DNA of 64,000 bases from Bacteroidales bacterium (GTDB lineage: Bacteria > Bacteroidota > Bacteroidia > Bacteroidales > UBA3824), in contig JAEDDH010000010.1 in assembly GCA_016293845.1 (NCBI GenBank), positions 1 through 64,000 on the forward strand. The letters run 5' to 3'. This document shows, piece by piece, positions 33,373 through 41,877 of this stretch. The stretch's first letter is position 1. Each line of letters begins with the position of its first letter. The translations under genes were made by a program, and so were the position numbers. The notes under the pieces are model-generated. The model made no database searches, had not been told where the DNA came from, and was given only the letters and a program-made list of their open reading frames with translations.

Positions 33373-35646
33373 ATGAAATTTACAGCGAACGAAATAGCCG
33401 ACATACTCAACGCCGACTCTATAACAGGCAATAAATCATTAGAAGCCAACCAATTAATTCTTCGTGCAGCCACTGCCGCCACCCTACCCGATAGTGTTTA
33501 TTTTGATCTCCGAAAATTCAAAGACCCGCCAAACGCTATTGAACGTATGCACAATCTCGGTGTAAGAATTTTTGTTTACGCCGAACCTTTAACTGCCGAA
33601 CCGTTTAGCGACTCTGTATATATAAAGGTGCGCAACATCAACACCGCCATCAACCAATACATCACCGAAATTATCCGCCGCTACGAAGGCACAGTTATAG
33701 CCGTGCCTCAACGCAACAATCGTTGCTGCATAAAAGATTGGATGGCTCTATTGCTCAAAAACTCTGCAAATGTTTTTACCACAGCCCATTACACATCCGA
33801 ATTAGATTTTCTCGAAAACGTCAGCCTATTAAACAACAGCTATGATATTGCAGTTTGTCAAATTCCCGACAACTACGAATACACCTCTATAGCTGCTATC
33901 GAACAAGCCGACACTGTAAGTTTTAACGAAGAAGAATTTTCTATTTCGTTTAAAAAAGAAGAGGCATCTACCACAATCAATATCACCAAAAGTCAATCAG
34001 AATTTCCGGCAACAATCAAAATACCATTTTGCGACACAGAGCACGCTCAAGATGCCGCCCAATGCCTTTGCTACCTGCTCAAGCAAAACCTTTACATTCC
34101 ATCGGTTCACAACTCGGTGTTCAAATCGCTCGATATTCCCGACCCGCTTATCAAAATGCGTCAGGGCGATTTTAACATAGGTGTAGTGTCGTGTTTTTCG
34201 TCAAAAAACAACATCTACGCCATCTGCAAGTGTTTCGACTTTATGGCTCGTCAGCATCAGTTTAATTCGCTCACTGCCGTAATTGCAAAACCCGATTTTG
34301 AAACCCTCACCAAAGATGAATTTTTTGCGCAGTTGTTTTTTGCTGCACGAGGTTGCGGAATTTCGCGCATTGTGTTTATAGGATATTTTGAACAGATACC
34401 TCACAATGAATTTATACGCATTACCAAATACGATACTATTCAAGACTTTATCGATAATTTTGCCGAACAAACCTACACAGAAGGCGGCATTTTGCTCAAA
34501 GGCGAATGTTACGACGATTTTGCCGACGCTTTCGACTTTTTTCACACAGGTAACCACGATACTGTTTTAGAAGTTAGTCTCAATGCGCTCAAGCACAACC
34601 TCAACTACTATCGCGCACTGCTCCGTCCGCAAACAAAAATGATTGCAATGGTAAAGGCCAATTGCTACGGCAGCGGAAGTTTTCAAATCGCCAACATGTT
34701 GCAAAACAATGGTGTAGACTATCTTTGTGTAGCTTTTGCTGAAGAAGGTATAGCCCTTCGTCGTGCCAATATCAAGATGCCCGTTATGGTAATGAACTAC
34801 GACGGACGCAACTACAAGCAATTAATCAACTACCGTCTCGAACCCGTATTGTTCTCGTCTGAGCGCACACTCCGCCTTATCGAAATTCTTAAAGAACGCG
34901 GCATTAAAAACTATCCCGTTCATGTAAAACTCGATACTGGTATGCACCGTTCGGGCTTTATGACGCACGAATTAGAAGAGTTTTGCAACATTGTTAAGAG
35001 CAATGCCGACACTATTAATATAGTTTCGATGTTTACCCACTTTGTGGCAGCCGACGACAACCAAGAAGATAAGTTCTCGTTAACGCAAGTTCAGCGTTTT
35101 ACACAAATGGCATATACCATTTGCCGTCTTACAGGGCTCAATCCTATGCGCCATATCTGCAATTCGGTTGGTATTGAGCGCTTTACAGATTATCAGTTTA
35201 ATATGGTTCGCCTCGGAATCGGTCTTTACGGCGTGGCATACGAAGCCACCGAGCAACTTATGGGCATTTCTAAATGGAAAACCAACATAGTGCAAATCAA
35301 AAATATAGATAAAACCGAAACCGTGGGATACAACCGCCGTGGCAAAATCAGCCGCGATTCGCGCATTGCCCTCATTCCTGTAGGATATGCCGACGGACTC
35401 AACCGCAAATTTGGCAACGGCAACCTCCAAGTAGAAATCAACGGACACCGCGCACCCATCATCGGCAATATCTGTATGGATATGTGCATGGTAGACATCA
35501 CCGACATTGAGTGCAAAGCTGGCGACGAAGTTGTTATTTTTGATACTAACACTAAACTTATCGAAATGGCAAACGCTATAGGCACAATTCCATACGAAAT
35601 ACTCACCGGTATATCTCCGCGGGTAGCAAGAGTTTATGTAGAATAA
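33373..35646 (+). CDS. Alanine racemase fused to a degenerate MurF-like domain
   Basis: A 757-residue fusion. Residues about 395-757 are alanine racemase, which makes D-alanine for peptidoglycan: the PLP Lys is K428 in MVKANCYGSG, with KLDTGMHRSGF, GIGLYGVAY, VGYNRRG and GNICMDMCMVDIT. The N-terminal part corresponds to MurF (D-Ala-D-Ala adding enzyme) as in other Bacteroidetes fusions. However, its ATP-binding loop, TGSNGKT in the family, is replaced by PQRNNRCC at 112-119, while the following KDWMALLL still aligns. The central MurF motifs are also unrecognisable. So the ligase half is probably inactive, and a separate MurF must exist elsewhere. The ATG at 33373 is preferred over frames starting inside the kinase gene. 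Confidence 0.9.
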   Translation: MKFTANEIADILNADSITGNKSLEANQLILRAATAATLPDSVYFDLRKFKDPPNAIERMHNLGVRIFVYAEPLTAEPFSDSVYIKVRNINTAINQYITEIIRRYEGTVIAVPQRNNRCCIKDWMALLLKNSANVFTTAHYTSELDFLENVSLLNNSYDIAVCQIPDNYEYTSIAAIEQADTVSFNEEEFSISFKKEEASTTINITKSQSEFPATIKIPFCDTEHAQDAAQCLCYLLKQNLYIPSVHNSVFKSLDIPDPLIKMRQGDFNIGVVSCFSSKNNIYAICKCFDFMARQHQFNSLTAVIAKPDFETLTKDEFFAQLFFAARGCGISRIVFIGYFEQIPHNEFIRITKYDTIQDFIDNFAEQTYTEGGILLKGECYDDFADAFDFFHTGNHDTVLEVSLNALKHNLNYYRALLRPQTKMIAMVKANCYGSGSFQIANMLQNNGVDYLCVAFAEEGIALRRANIKMPVMVMNYDGRNYKQLINYRLEPVLFSSERTLRLIEILKERGIKNYPVHVKLDTGMHRSGFMTHELEEFCNIVKSNADTINIVSMFTHFVAADDNQEDKFSLTQVQRFTQMAYTICRLTGLNPMRHICNSVGIERFTDYQFNMVRLGIGLYGVAYEATEQLMGISKWKTNIVQIKNIDKTETVGYNRRGKISRDSRIALIPVGYADGLNRKFGNGNLQVEINGHRAPIIGNICMDMCMVDITDIECKAGDEVVIFDTNTKLIEMANAIGTIPYEILTGISPRVARVYVE

Positions 35647-35708
35647 AAAAATATTTTTTTTCACTCCCGATTTTTGCATTCAACTATTCTAATACAAAAA
35701 TTTCTGTT

Positions 35709-35716
35709 TATCTTTG
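35709..35716 (+). promoter_or_regulatory. Promoter box of the sigma-like gene
   Basis: TATCTTTG, 38 bases upstream of the ATG at 35754. Confidence 0.5.
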
Positions 35717-35753
35717 TATCGTTATTACAACCTTTATACAAACAGGAAAACAG

Positions 35754-36488
35754 ATGAAAATTTTTGGAAAGAAAGACGAAGGCATCTTCACTACACGTAT
35801 GTTGACTACGATAACAGACATTATCGTAAAAAAATACATTAAAGCAGGCTACATTGCGCCCGAAAACTACGAAGATACCCGACAGACGATAATTGAAAAA
35901 TATATTGCTAAACGCGAGCATATCGAAAGTTTGTACGACAAGCGGGCAAAACCTGAAACCTATCTTTCTGCCGTGCTCTACAAAATGATGCTCGAAATTA
36001 TGAGGACAACTTCTTCAAAACAGAAGCATTTTGGCGAATACGAAGCAACCGTGCTAAAAAACGGCGAGGGACATCAAATCACCCCCGAAGAAAAACTGAT
36101 TATCGAGAACGAAAAAAAATATCTCGAAAAAGTGCTTGCTTCATTCGGTCACGAAACCTCCAAAGTTACTCTATTCTGCAAAATGTTTTTCAGAATAAGG
36201 CCTTCAAAACAAGAATTGGAGGCGTATCTAAAACACGAGGCAGACAACGATATATTAAAATTAACGTTCATTGAAGGCAACGAACTCGACAAAGACATTT
36301 TTGACAGGCTATGCACAATTTGCAACACCGCCGAAAACAAAAACAACAAACCCGATGCTGTGCGTATGTTTGTAGGTAAAACCAACGGCAAAATTATCAA
36401 CCGTCTCAACCTCAACCGACAAACAAATTACAACGAAGAATCGCTTGCACTGCTATTTGATATGGTATATACTGACAAAGACACATAA
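35754..36488 (+). CDS. Divergent sigma-factor-like protein
   Basis: A 244-residue soluble protein. The N-terminal 100 residues resemble sigma-70 region 2: an interval like YIKAGYIAPENYEDTRQTII, then AKREHIESLYDKRAKPETYL, then VLYKMMLEIMR. The C-terminal half is helical and basic (MFVGKTNGKIINRLNLNRQ) and could be a region 4 substitute, but no clear helix-turn-helix is seen. The next gene encodes a single-pass membrane protein of anti-sigma shape, which supports the reading. The assignment is tentative; it could instead be another helical regulator. Confidence 0.5.
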   Translation: MKIFGKKDEGIFTTRMLTTITDIIVKKYIKAGYIAPENYEDTRQTIIEKYIAKREHIESLYDKRAKPETYLSAVLYKMMLEIMRTTSSKQKHFGEYEATVLKNGEGHQITPEEKLIIENEKKYLEKVLASFGHETSKVTLFCKMFFRIRPSKQELEAYLKHEADNDILKLTFIEGNELDKDIFDRLCTICNTAENKNNKPDAVRMFVGKTNGKIINRLNLNRQTNYNEESLALLFDMVYTDKDT

Positions 36489-36532
36489 CTTTTGAATAAA
36501 TAAATAACCAACTCTAACACATTATATATTGT

Positions 36533-37072
36533 ATGCAAACCACCGACTATAACCAACTTGCTCGATGCGCTGATTACCACAACAGCAAGGGTACATCCCT
36601 CTCATCCGACGATAACGCTCGAATGTCAGAAGATGACGATTTTGCAATGTCTGCTGTTGACATCGCCGAAATATCGTCTTTGGCACAAAATAAACTTTCC
36701 AAAAATAATACCGTAAAACTGATTCCTTTGCTCGCCATTGTGGCTGCAGCCATAGCTGCGTTTGTATTTATTCCTAAAACAGCCATAGAAGACGCTGCAC
36801 CTGCCCTCAAAACCTCTGTTTCGTCTGTTGCCAAAACAACAGCCGACAACATCACCGCCGAAAACGGAATTGCAACAATTTCGTGGCAGTTTGAAGCCAC
36901 ATCTGCCGATACTCTTGTGATTTACGATGTAAACGGCAAGTCTCTTGTAAAAAAACCTATCTCAGGAAACGCCGCAACAATTGCACTTCCACAATCTGCC
37001 CAAAAATACATCTACAAAATTGAGCGATATTCTACCGACATCCTCAAAAAAGGAACTATTTTGATAAAATAG
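36533..37072 (+). CDS. Single-pass membrane protein, possible anti-sigma factor
   Basis: A 179-residue protein with a cytoplasmic N terminus of about 60 polar residues, one membrane helix at about 63-82 (LIPLLAIVAAAIAAFVFIP) and a periplasmic beta-rich domain (ATISWQFEATSADTLVIYD). The topology fits anti-sigma factors, whose N-terminal domain holds the sigma factor until a periplasmic signal arrives. It lies 44 bases downstream of the sigma-like gene. No zinc-binding anti-sigma motif (HxxxCxxC) is present. The inference rests on topology and context. Confidence 0.55.
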   Translation: MQTTDYNQLARCADYHNSKGTSLSSDDNARMSEDDDFAMSAVDIAEISSLAQNKLSKNNTVKLIPLLAIVAAAIAAFVFIPKTAIEDAAPALKTSVSSVAKTTADNITAENGIATISWQFEATSADTLVIYDVNGKSLVKKPISGNAATIALPQSAQKYIYKIERYSTDILKKGTILIK

Positions 37073-37095
37073 CTCTTATAATCGTATCCGTTTTT

Positions 37096-37128
37096 GCAAG
37101 AGCAAGAATCATTTGACAATGCTCTTGC
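37096..37128 (+). terminator. Hairpin after the possible anti-sigma gene
   Basis: The 9-bp perfect repeat GCAAGAGCA/TGCTCTTGC has a 15-base loop, followed only by TTAAAT, so it is a weak terminator candidate. Confidence 0.45.
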
Positions 37129-37242
37129 TTAAATCTCCACGTCCTGCTATCGCCTTCGGCAACCTCTGAATCTAAACGAATATTGTAAGCAATGAAAAAA
37201 TGGGATGATATAGATGAGAAAAAGTAAAATGCACATCATGCT

Positions 37243-37743
37243 ATGCTTTTTGCTTCTTTTGGCTTGTTTTGGTGTATAATAGTGATTATTGGATGGTCTC
37301 CTGATTATCATTTAGATGAGGAAAAGGCAATTATTATGCTTGTGCATAATTGGTGGGGTGCGTATGGCTTGTTGGCTTTATTGATTGTTTTAATGATGAT
37401 TGCCCTTTTTTGGATATGGCTATCTATTTCGGACTTAAAGGATTATAAAGCAGCCACTCAAATACGTGAGAAGATGGACATTAATAATAATTTAGAAATA
37501 ATCAAATCAAAATAGTACTACATATATAAAATAAAAGACGTTTATATTATTTCTTTTTCTGTAAAAACCAAAGATTACCATCAATACATAATTGAGGGAA
37601 TGGGTTTTGAAAATGATAAATTGTGAGATGATTTATGGCGTGACGTTAAGCATCATCCCGAAAACTATCAAGAATGGGATGTAGACAAATATTATTTTTT
37701 TGGCAATTTAGAACAAAACAATAACAACCCCTCAAACAAATAA
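37243..37743 (+). pseudogene. Small membrane protein frame interrupted by TAG and TGA
   Basis: One frame runs for 166 codons and is interrupted by TAG at 37513 and TGA at 37624. The first 90 residues carry two membrane helices (MLFASFGLFWCIIVIIGW and AYGLLALLIVLMMIALFWIW), then a charged tail. After the TAG it continues with KIKDVYIISFSVKTKDYHQY, IIEGMGFENDKL, then after the TGA DDLWRDVKHHPENYQEWD to the stop at 37741. The codon use after the stops looks coding. Either the first 90 codons are a live gene followed by a dead one, or the whole frame is one dead gene. The family is not recognised. Confidence 0.55.
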
Positions 37744-37807
37744 CGCACAAACCTACCGCAATATAAAAAAAAAGTTTTCAACCCTTTCATCGTAACGAAA
37801 AAAAGCT

Positions 37808-37815
37808 TATCTTTG
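37808..37815 (+). promoter_or_regulatory. Promoter box of the GTPase operon
   Basis: TATCTTTG, 31 bases before the ATG at 37847. Confidence 0.5.
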
Positions 37816-37846
37816 GGAAGAAATCAAACTTTTAAAACACCGCATT

Positions 37847-38981
37847 ATGGACAATCTTATAATTCCTGTAGAGGGACTTGCTGGAAAATTTGAGCAGCAG
37901 TTTACCGAACTCAAAAACGAAATTATCAACCCTAACATCCTGATTCTCGGACAGACGGGCGTGGGCAAAAGTTCGCTCATCAATACCATCTTTGACAAAA
38001 ATATCGCTGCCGTTAGCAACACAAAGGCGCAGACTCGCGGCTTTCACGTTTATGCCGACAAGAATGTGCCCGTAAACATCATCGACAGTGAGGGTTACGA
38101 ACTCGAAAAATCTGCCGACTTTAAAAAGATGATTGAGGAGTATCTCAACCTGCATTTCGACGAACTAAACAAGCAGATTCACCTTGCGTGGTATTGCATC
38201 AGTATTTCGTCGGCAAGGGTACTGCCATACGATATAGATATTCTTAAATTTCTGTTAGAGAAGAATATACCTACATGCGTGGTGCTTACTCAATGCGACA
38301 ACGACACTCCCGAAGGCACTACCGCTGCACAACTCAAAAAGGTTATCGACGATAATTTTGACGGAAAAATAGATTGTTTTCAAGTGTCGAACGATGAGGA
38401 GATTAACAAGCAGTTGAATATCGACGAATTGATATATTGGTCGCGCAACAATTTGAGCGAGGAGAACCTCCGTCTCGGATTTGCTGTGGCTCAGAAAAAG
38501 AACCTCGAACTGAAGAAAGAGGACGCCGAAAAACGCATAAAATATTACGCCGCCTCTGCCGCCGCCGTGGGGGCAACGCCTATACCCGTGAGCGATGCGG
38601 TGTTGCTTACAGCATTGCAGGTGAAGATGTGCGCCGATATTTTTGGCATTTACGGATTAGACAACAACATTAGCAGCACCATCAAAAACGTTATCAGCGG
38701 ACAGGTGGTGTCGCTACTTGGCAAAACTCTTGCCGGCAACCTTATTAAACTGATACCCGGCGCAGGCAACGGCTGTGGGCGCGGTGATAAATGCAACCGT
38801 GGCAACATCAATAACTGTGTCGATGGGCTACGCAATTTCGCGTTTAACCAAAAAATGTATCGAGAGTCGTCTTACAGGCAAGTTTATGGAGGGATTGCCC
38901 GTGATTTTCAATCAAGAAAACCTCAACAAACTTATCGACGAGTTTAACGCCAAAAACAAGGAATGCAAAGAGAACAGTTAA
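37847..38981 (+). pseudogene. Dynamin/Era-like GTPase with DUF697-like tail, frameshifted
   Basis: As read, a 366-residue frame ends at 38947. A one-base insertion near 38768 (GGCAACGG for GGCACGG) moves the true C terminus into another frame. There GAVINATVATSITVSMGYAI continues to 38981, giving about 377 residues. The G domain is intact: G1 GQTGVGKSS at 35-43, switch-type Thr in KAQTRGFHV, G3 DSEG, G4 TQCDND. The tail, with YYAASAAAVGATPIP and LIPGAG, resembles the membrane-associating DUF697 helices that follow GTPase domains. In the restored frame it overlaps the next GTPase start by 19 bases. It may be a real lesion or an assembly error. Confidence 0.75.
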
Positions 38982-40354
38982 ACATAATTATAGCAGGCAA
39001 ATCGGGTGTTGGTAAAAGTTCGTTTCTCAATTATCTTTCGGGAAAGGACTTTTTCAAAACCGGCATTGGTACGCCCGTTACGCAAGAATATTTTGAATGT
39101 GTTGAGTATCAATCAGAAAACGGTATAACCTACCATCTTTTTGATACCAAAGGCATTGAACCCGACACGGCATCCGAATGTCGCGCCGAAATAATTAAGC
39201 GTATAAATGATTGCGACCGCAAGACCAATATTTTTGATTGGATACACACTGTGTATTACTGTTTTGCGGCGTCGGGCAAGAGGATAGAGAGTTTTGAGGT
39301 GGATTTTATTAAGCAATTGATGGAAAAAGCCTCGGTGATAATTCTTCTTACCAAAAAAGACCTTGTTGATGATGTTGTTATCAATCAGATTAAGAGTCAG
39401 ATACGCAAAGAAATTGGCGACACGGTTCAGGTAATATCAGTTTGCAGCGTAACGGTTAAAACCCGCAAAGGAGAATCGTCGCCGTCGGGCAGAGAAACCG
39501 TATTGCGTGCGGGATTTCTCGGACTCTGGAACAAAATTGCCAAAACACGTTGCCACAAAATTGCCTCTATGATAGATTCGCTCATTGATTGGGATATGGT
39601 GCAACGACATTTACCCGACGATGAGGTGATGCGTAGTATGTTTCCTGAAATTCGCCGCAAGCACGAGAGGTTGAGCCTGTTGCAGTTTTTGCAGCACGTG
39701 AATATCGACAACCTTTGGGATCCGTTTATGTTTTCGCTTTTGCTCGACCAGTGCCGCAAGAATATCTTGGCTTTTGATGCTGAGCACGTGTGCGCCACCA
39801 ATCAGAATATCTACAACAGCGTTTTTGCTTTTTATCAAAAACTTAACGGCTTTTTCCCCAACATTATCTATTCGCACAATTCAAAGGAGGAACTTATTAA
39901 AGTAAAACATTACGACATAGACGCTAAGATAAACGGTATCAAGTCGTTGCACGAAGAACTAAAATCTGCCGAAAAAGAGGTTGACGATACATTTCTATTC
40001 GACGGTAAGGAAAAAGTAGTACTCGAACATCGCCGTGGACAGTACCGTCATCGTATAAAGGACACCGCAAAGGAGATTTCGCGCTTGTTGGAAAATTTTA
40101 TAAAGGTTTATCAAACAGAACTTTATCAATACGGGCAAGACTGTCTGCGCGACGACCAACTCAACACTCACGCTGGTCCGATTACTTCGCCTGCCGACCT
40201 AACTCGCAACGAAACAATATTTTACCGTATTTGTCACGCCTTGTTTAAGGCTCACCGCACCGACCCCGAAACGCTTGCCATTATTGCTGAAACGCTTGGA
40301 ATTAGCGACACTGTTTCGCAAAATATTATTAATTTTGCCGCCAAAGAAATTTAA
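38963..40354 (+). CDS. Second GTPase of the tandem pair
   Basis: A 463-residue protein with an Era/Septin-like G domain: G1 GKSGVGKSS at 12-20, possible G2 GIGTPVTQEYFE, G3 FDTKGIE, G4 TKKD. The next 280 residues are helical and charged (IRRKHERLSLLQFLQ, KSLHEELKSAEKEVDDT, RIKDTAKEISRLLENF), with no membrane helix, suggesting a stalk or effector region that might pair with the first GTPase. No named family is recognised. The start codon lies inside the end of the upstream GTPase gene, so the two were probably made together. PrsW follows 11 bases downstream. Confidence 0.8.
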   Translation: MQREQLNIIIAGKSGVGKSSFLNYLSGKDFFKTGIGTPVTQEYFECVEYQSENGITYHLFDTKGIEPDTASECRAEIIKRINDCDRKTNIFDWIHTVYYCFAASGKRIESFEVDFIKQLMEKASVIILLTKKDLVDDVVINQIKSQIRKEIGDTVQVISVCSVTVKTRKGESSPSGRETVLRAGFLGLWNKIAKTRCHKIASMIDSLIDWDMVQRHLPDDEVMRSMFPEIRRKHERLSLLQFLQHVNIDNLWDPFMFSLLLDQCRKNILAFDAEHVCATNQNIYNSVFAFYQKLNGFFPNIIYSHNSKEELIKVKHYDIDAKINGIKSLHEELKSAEKEVDDTFLFDGKEKVVLEHRRGQYRHRIKDTAKEISRLLENFIKVYQTELYQYGQDCLRDDQLNTHAGPITSPADLTRNETIFYRICHALFKAHRTDPETLAIIAETLGISDTVSQNIINFAAKEI

Positions 40355-40365
40355 ATTTTCGTCTA

Positions 40366-41151
40366 ATGGAGACTATTGCTCTTGTTTCGTTTTTACCTGT
40401 TTTTTTGATTCTTTATTACATTTATAAAAAAGACCGCGACCCCGAACCAATTCAAACAGTGAGTCTTACGTTTGTATTTGGTGCGGTTTCGTGTATTCCT
40501 GCCATTTTTCTTGAACTTGGAGCCGAGTATGCTCTTAACGCTTCGACGCTCGAAGTGGATACGCCTATTTACAATCGTGCGCGTATGTTTGCTGGCGTGG
40601 CGTTGATAGAGGAGGTTTGCAAATGGTGCGTGGTAATGCTCTTTATTTGGAAACACAAAGATTTCGACGATTCGTACGATGCCATTGTATATTGCGTAAC
40701 GGCGTCGCTCGGTTTTGCGGCTTTGGAAAACTTGCTTTACGTGGCGCAAAAAGGTCTGGCTGTGGGAGTTATGCGTGCCGTTACCTCTGTTCCTGGACAC
40801 GCTTGCTTCGGTGTTTTTATGGGATACTTTTTGGCAAAGGCAAAATACCATTCAAGCCACGGTGATACAAAAAAAACGATACTTTGGATGGCTCTTGCGC
40901 TTGCTGTGCCGGTGCTTGTTCACGGCGAATACGACTACCTGCTCACTGTGGATATGCTGTGGGTATTTTTGGGTTTGATTGTGGTTGTCGACATTGTGGC
41001 GTTTGTGCTTATTCACCAAAGTTTTCACGACGACCATCCGATTGTTGACCGTCCAACTCCCATTCCGCCGGAGTTTCCTACCACGCGGCCGGAGTTCCAT
41101 AACTCTGTTCCTCCCACTTTTAACCCCAACAATCAATGCGATACAAACTAA
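40366..41151 (+). CDS. prsW: PrsW-family intramembrane metalloprotease
   Basis: A 261-residue multi-spanning protein (about seven membrane helices). Family motifs are present: EEVCKW at 82-87 (zinc and catalytic Glu pair), FAALENLLY, and VPGHACFGVFMGY with a metal-binding His. In Bacillus, PrsW cleaves an anti-sigma factor; here the substrate is unknown, although a possible anti-sigma protein is encoded 3.3 kb upstream. The C-terminal tail is Pro-rich and cytoplasmic. It overlaps truA by 16 bases. Confidence 0.9.
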   Translation: METIALVSFLPVFLILYYIYKKDRDPEPIQTVSLTFVFGAVSCIPAIFLELGAEYALNASTLEVDTPIYNRARMFAGVALIEEVCKWCVVMLFIWKHKDFDDSYDAIVYCVTASLGFAALENLLYVAQKGLAVGVMRAVTSVPGHACFGVFMGYFLAKAKYHSSHGDTKKTILWMALALAVPVLVHGEYDYLLTVDMLWVFLGLIVVVDIVAFVLIHQSFHDDHPIVDRPTPIPPEFPTTRPEFHNSVPPTFNPNNQCDTN

Positions 41152-41864
41152 CTCTTGCCTACAACGGCGAAAATTACCACGGTTGGCAAACTCAGCCCAA
41201 CGCCCCCACGGTTCAAGAAACATTGGAACGGGCTTTCTCTTTGATTCTCCGTCAAAACACCTCAATTACGGGCTGCGGACGTACCGACACGGGGGTTCAC
41301 GCTGAATATTACGTGGCTCATTTCGACACCTACGATATCAATGCCAAAATAGGCGACTTGATTCACAAAATGAACTCTTTTCTCCCAAAGGATATTGCCA
41401 TTTACAGTATCGAACCTGTTGGCGATGATTTTAACGCGCGTTTTAGTGCCGTTAAACGTTCGTACCGCTACTGGATTCACACACGCAAAGACCCTTTTCT
41501 CGACCGTAGTTCGTGGCTTGTGCCGTATCCAATTGATATTGAAAAAATGAACCAAGGATGCGAAATTTTGAAACGTTACACCGATTTTGCCTCGTTTTGC
41601 AAGGCCGGAAGCGATAATAAAACCACTATCTGTCATATTTCGTCGGCACAATGGACTCAAGATGCCCACCGCATAAAGTTTGAAATCACTGCCGACCGTT
41701 TTCTGCGCAATATGGTTCGTGCAATAGTGGGCACAATGGTAGACTTGGGTTTAGGTAAAACCTCACTGGCTGATTTTGAGGATATAATAAAAAGCCACAA
41801 ACGCAGTTCCGCCGGACAATCTGTGCCAGCAAAAGGACTTGCGCTTGTGGATATAAGGTATTGA
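41136..41864 (+). CDS. truA: tRNA pseudouridine synthase A
   Basis: A 242-residue enzyme that makes pseudouridine at positions 38-40 of the tRNA anticodon arm. The catalytic Asp lies in CGRTDTGVHA, with FNARFSAVKRSYRYWI, FLRNMVRAIVGTM and the C-terminal GLALVDI. The start overlaps the end of prsW by 16 bases, so it is translated in the same operon. It is complete and of normal length. Confidence 0.96.
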   Translation: MRYKLTLAYNGENYHGWQTQPNAPTVQETLERAFSLILRQNTSITGCGRTDTGVHAEYYVAHFDTYDINAKIGDLIHKMNSFLPKDIAIYSIEPVGDDFNARFSAVKRSYRYWIHTRKDPFLDRSSWLVPYPIDIEKMNQGCEILKRYTDFASFCKAGSDNKTTICHISSAQWTQDAHRIKFEITADRFLRNMVRAIVGTMVDLGLGKTSLADFEDIIKSHKRSSAGQSVPAKGLALVDIRY

Positions 41865-41877
41865 AAAATCTATCTGA

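Noticed and set aside
37624..37626. TGA read as selenocysteine
   Set aside because: No selenocysteine insertion hairpin or selenoprotein family is recognisable, and a TAG interrupts the same frame upstream.
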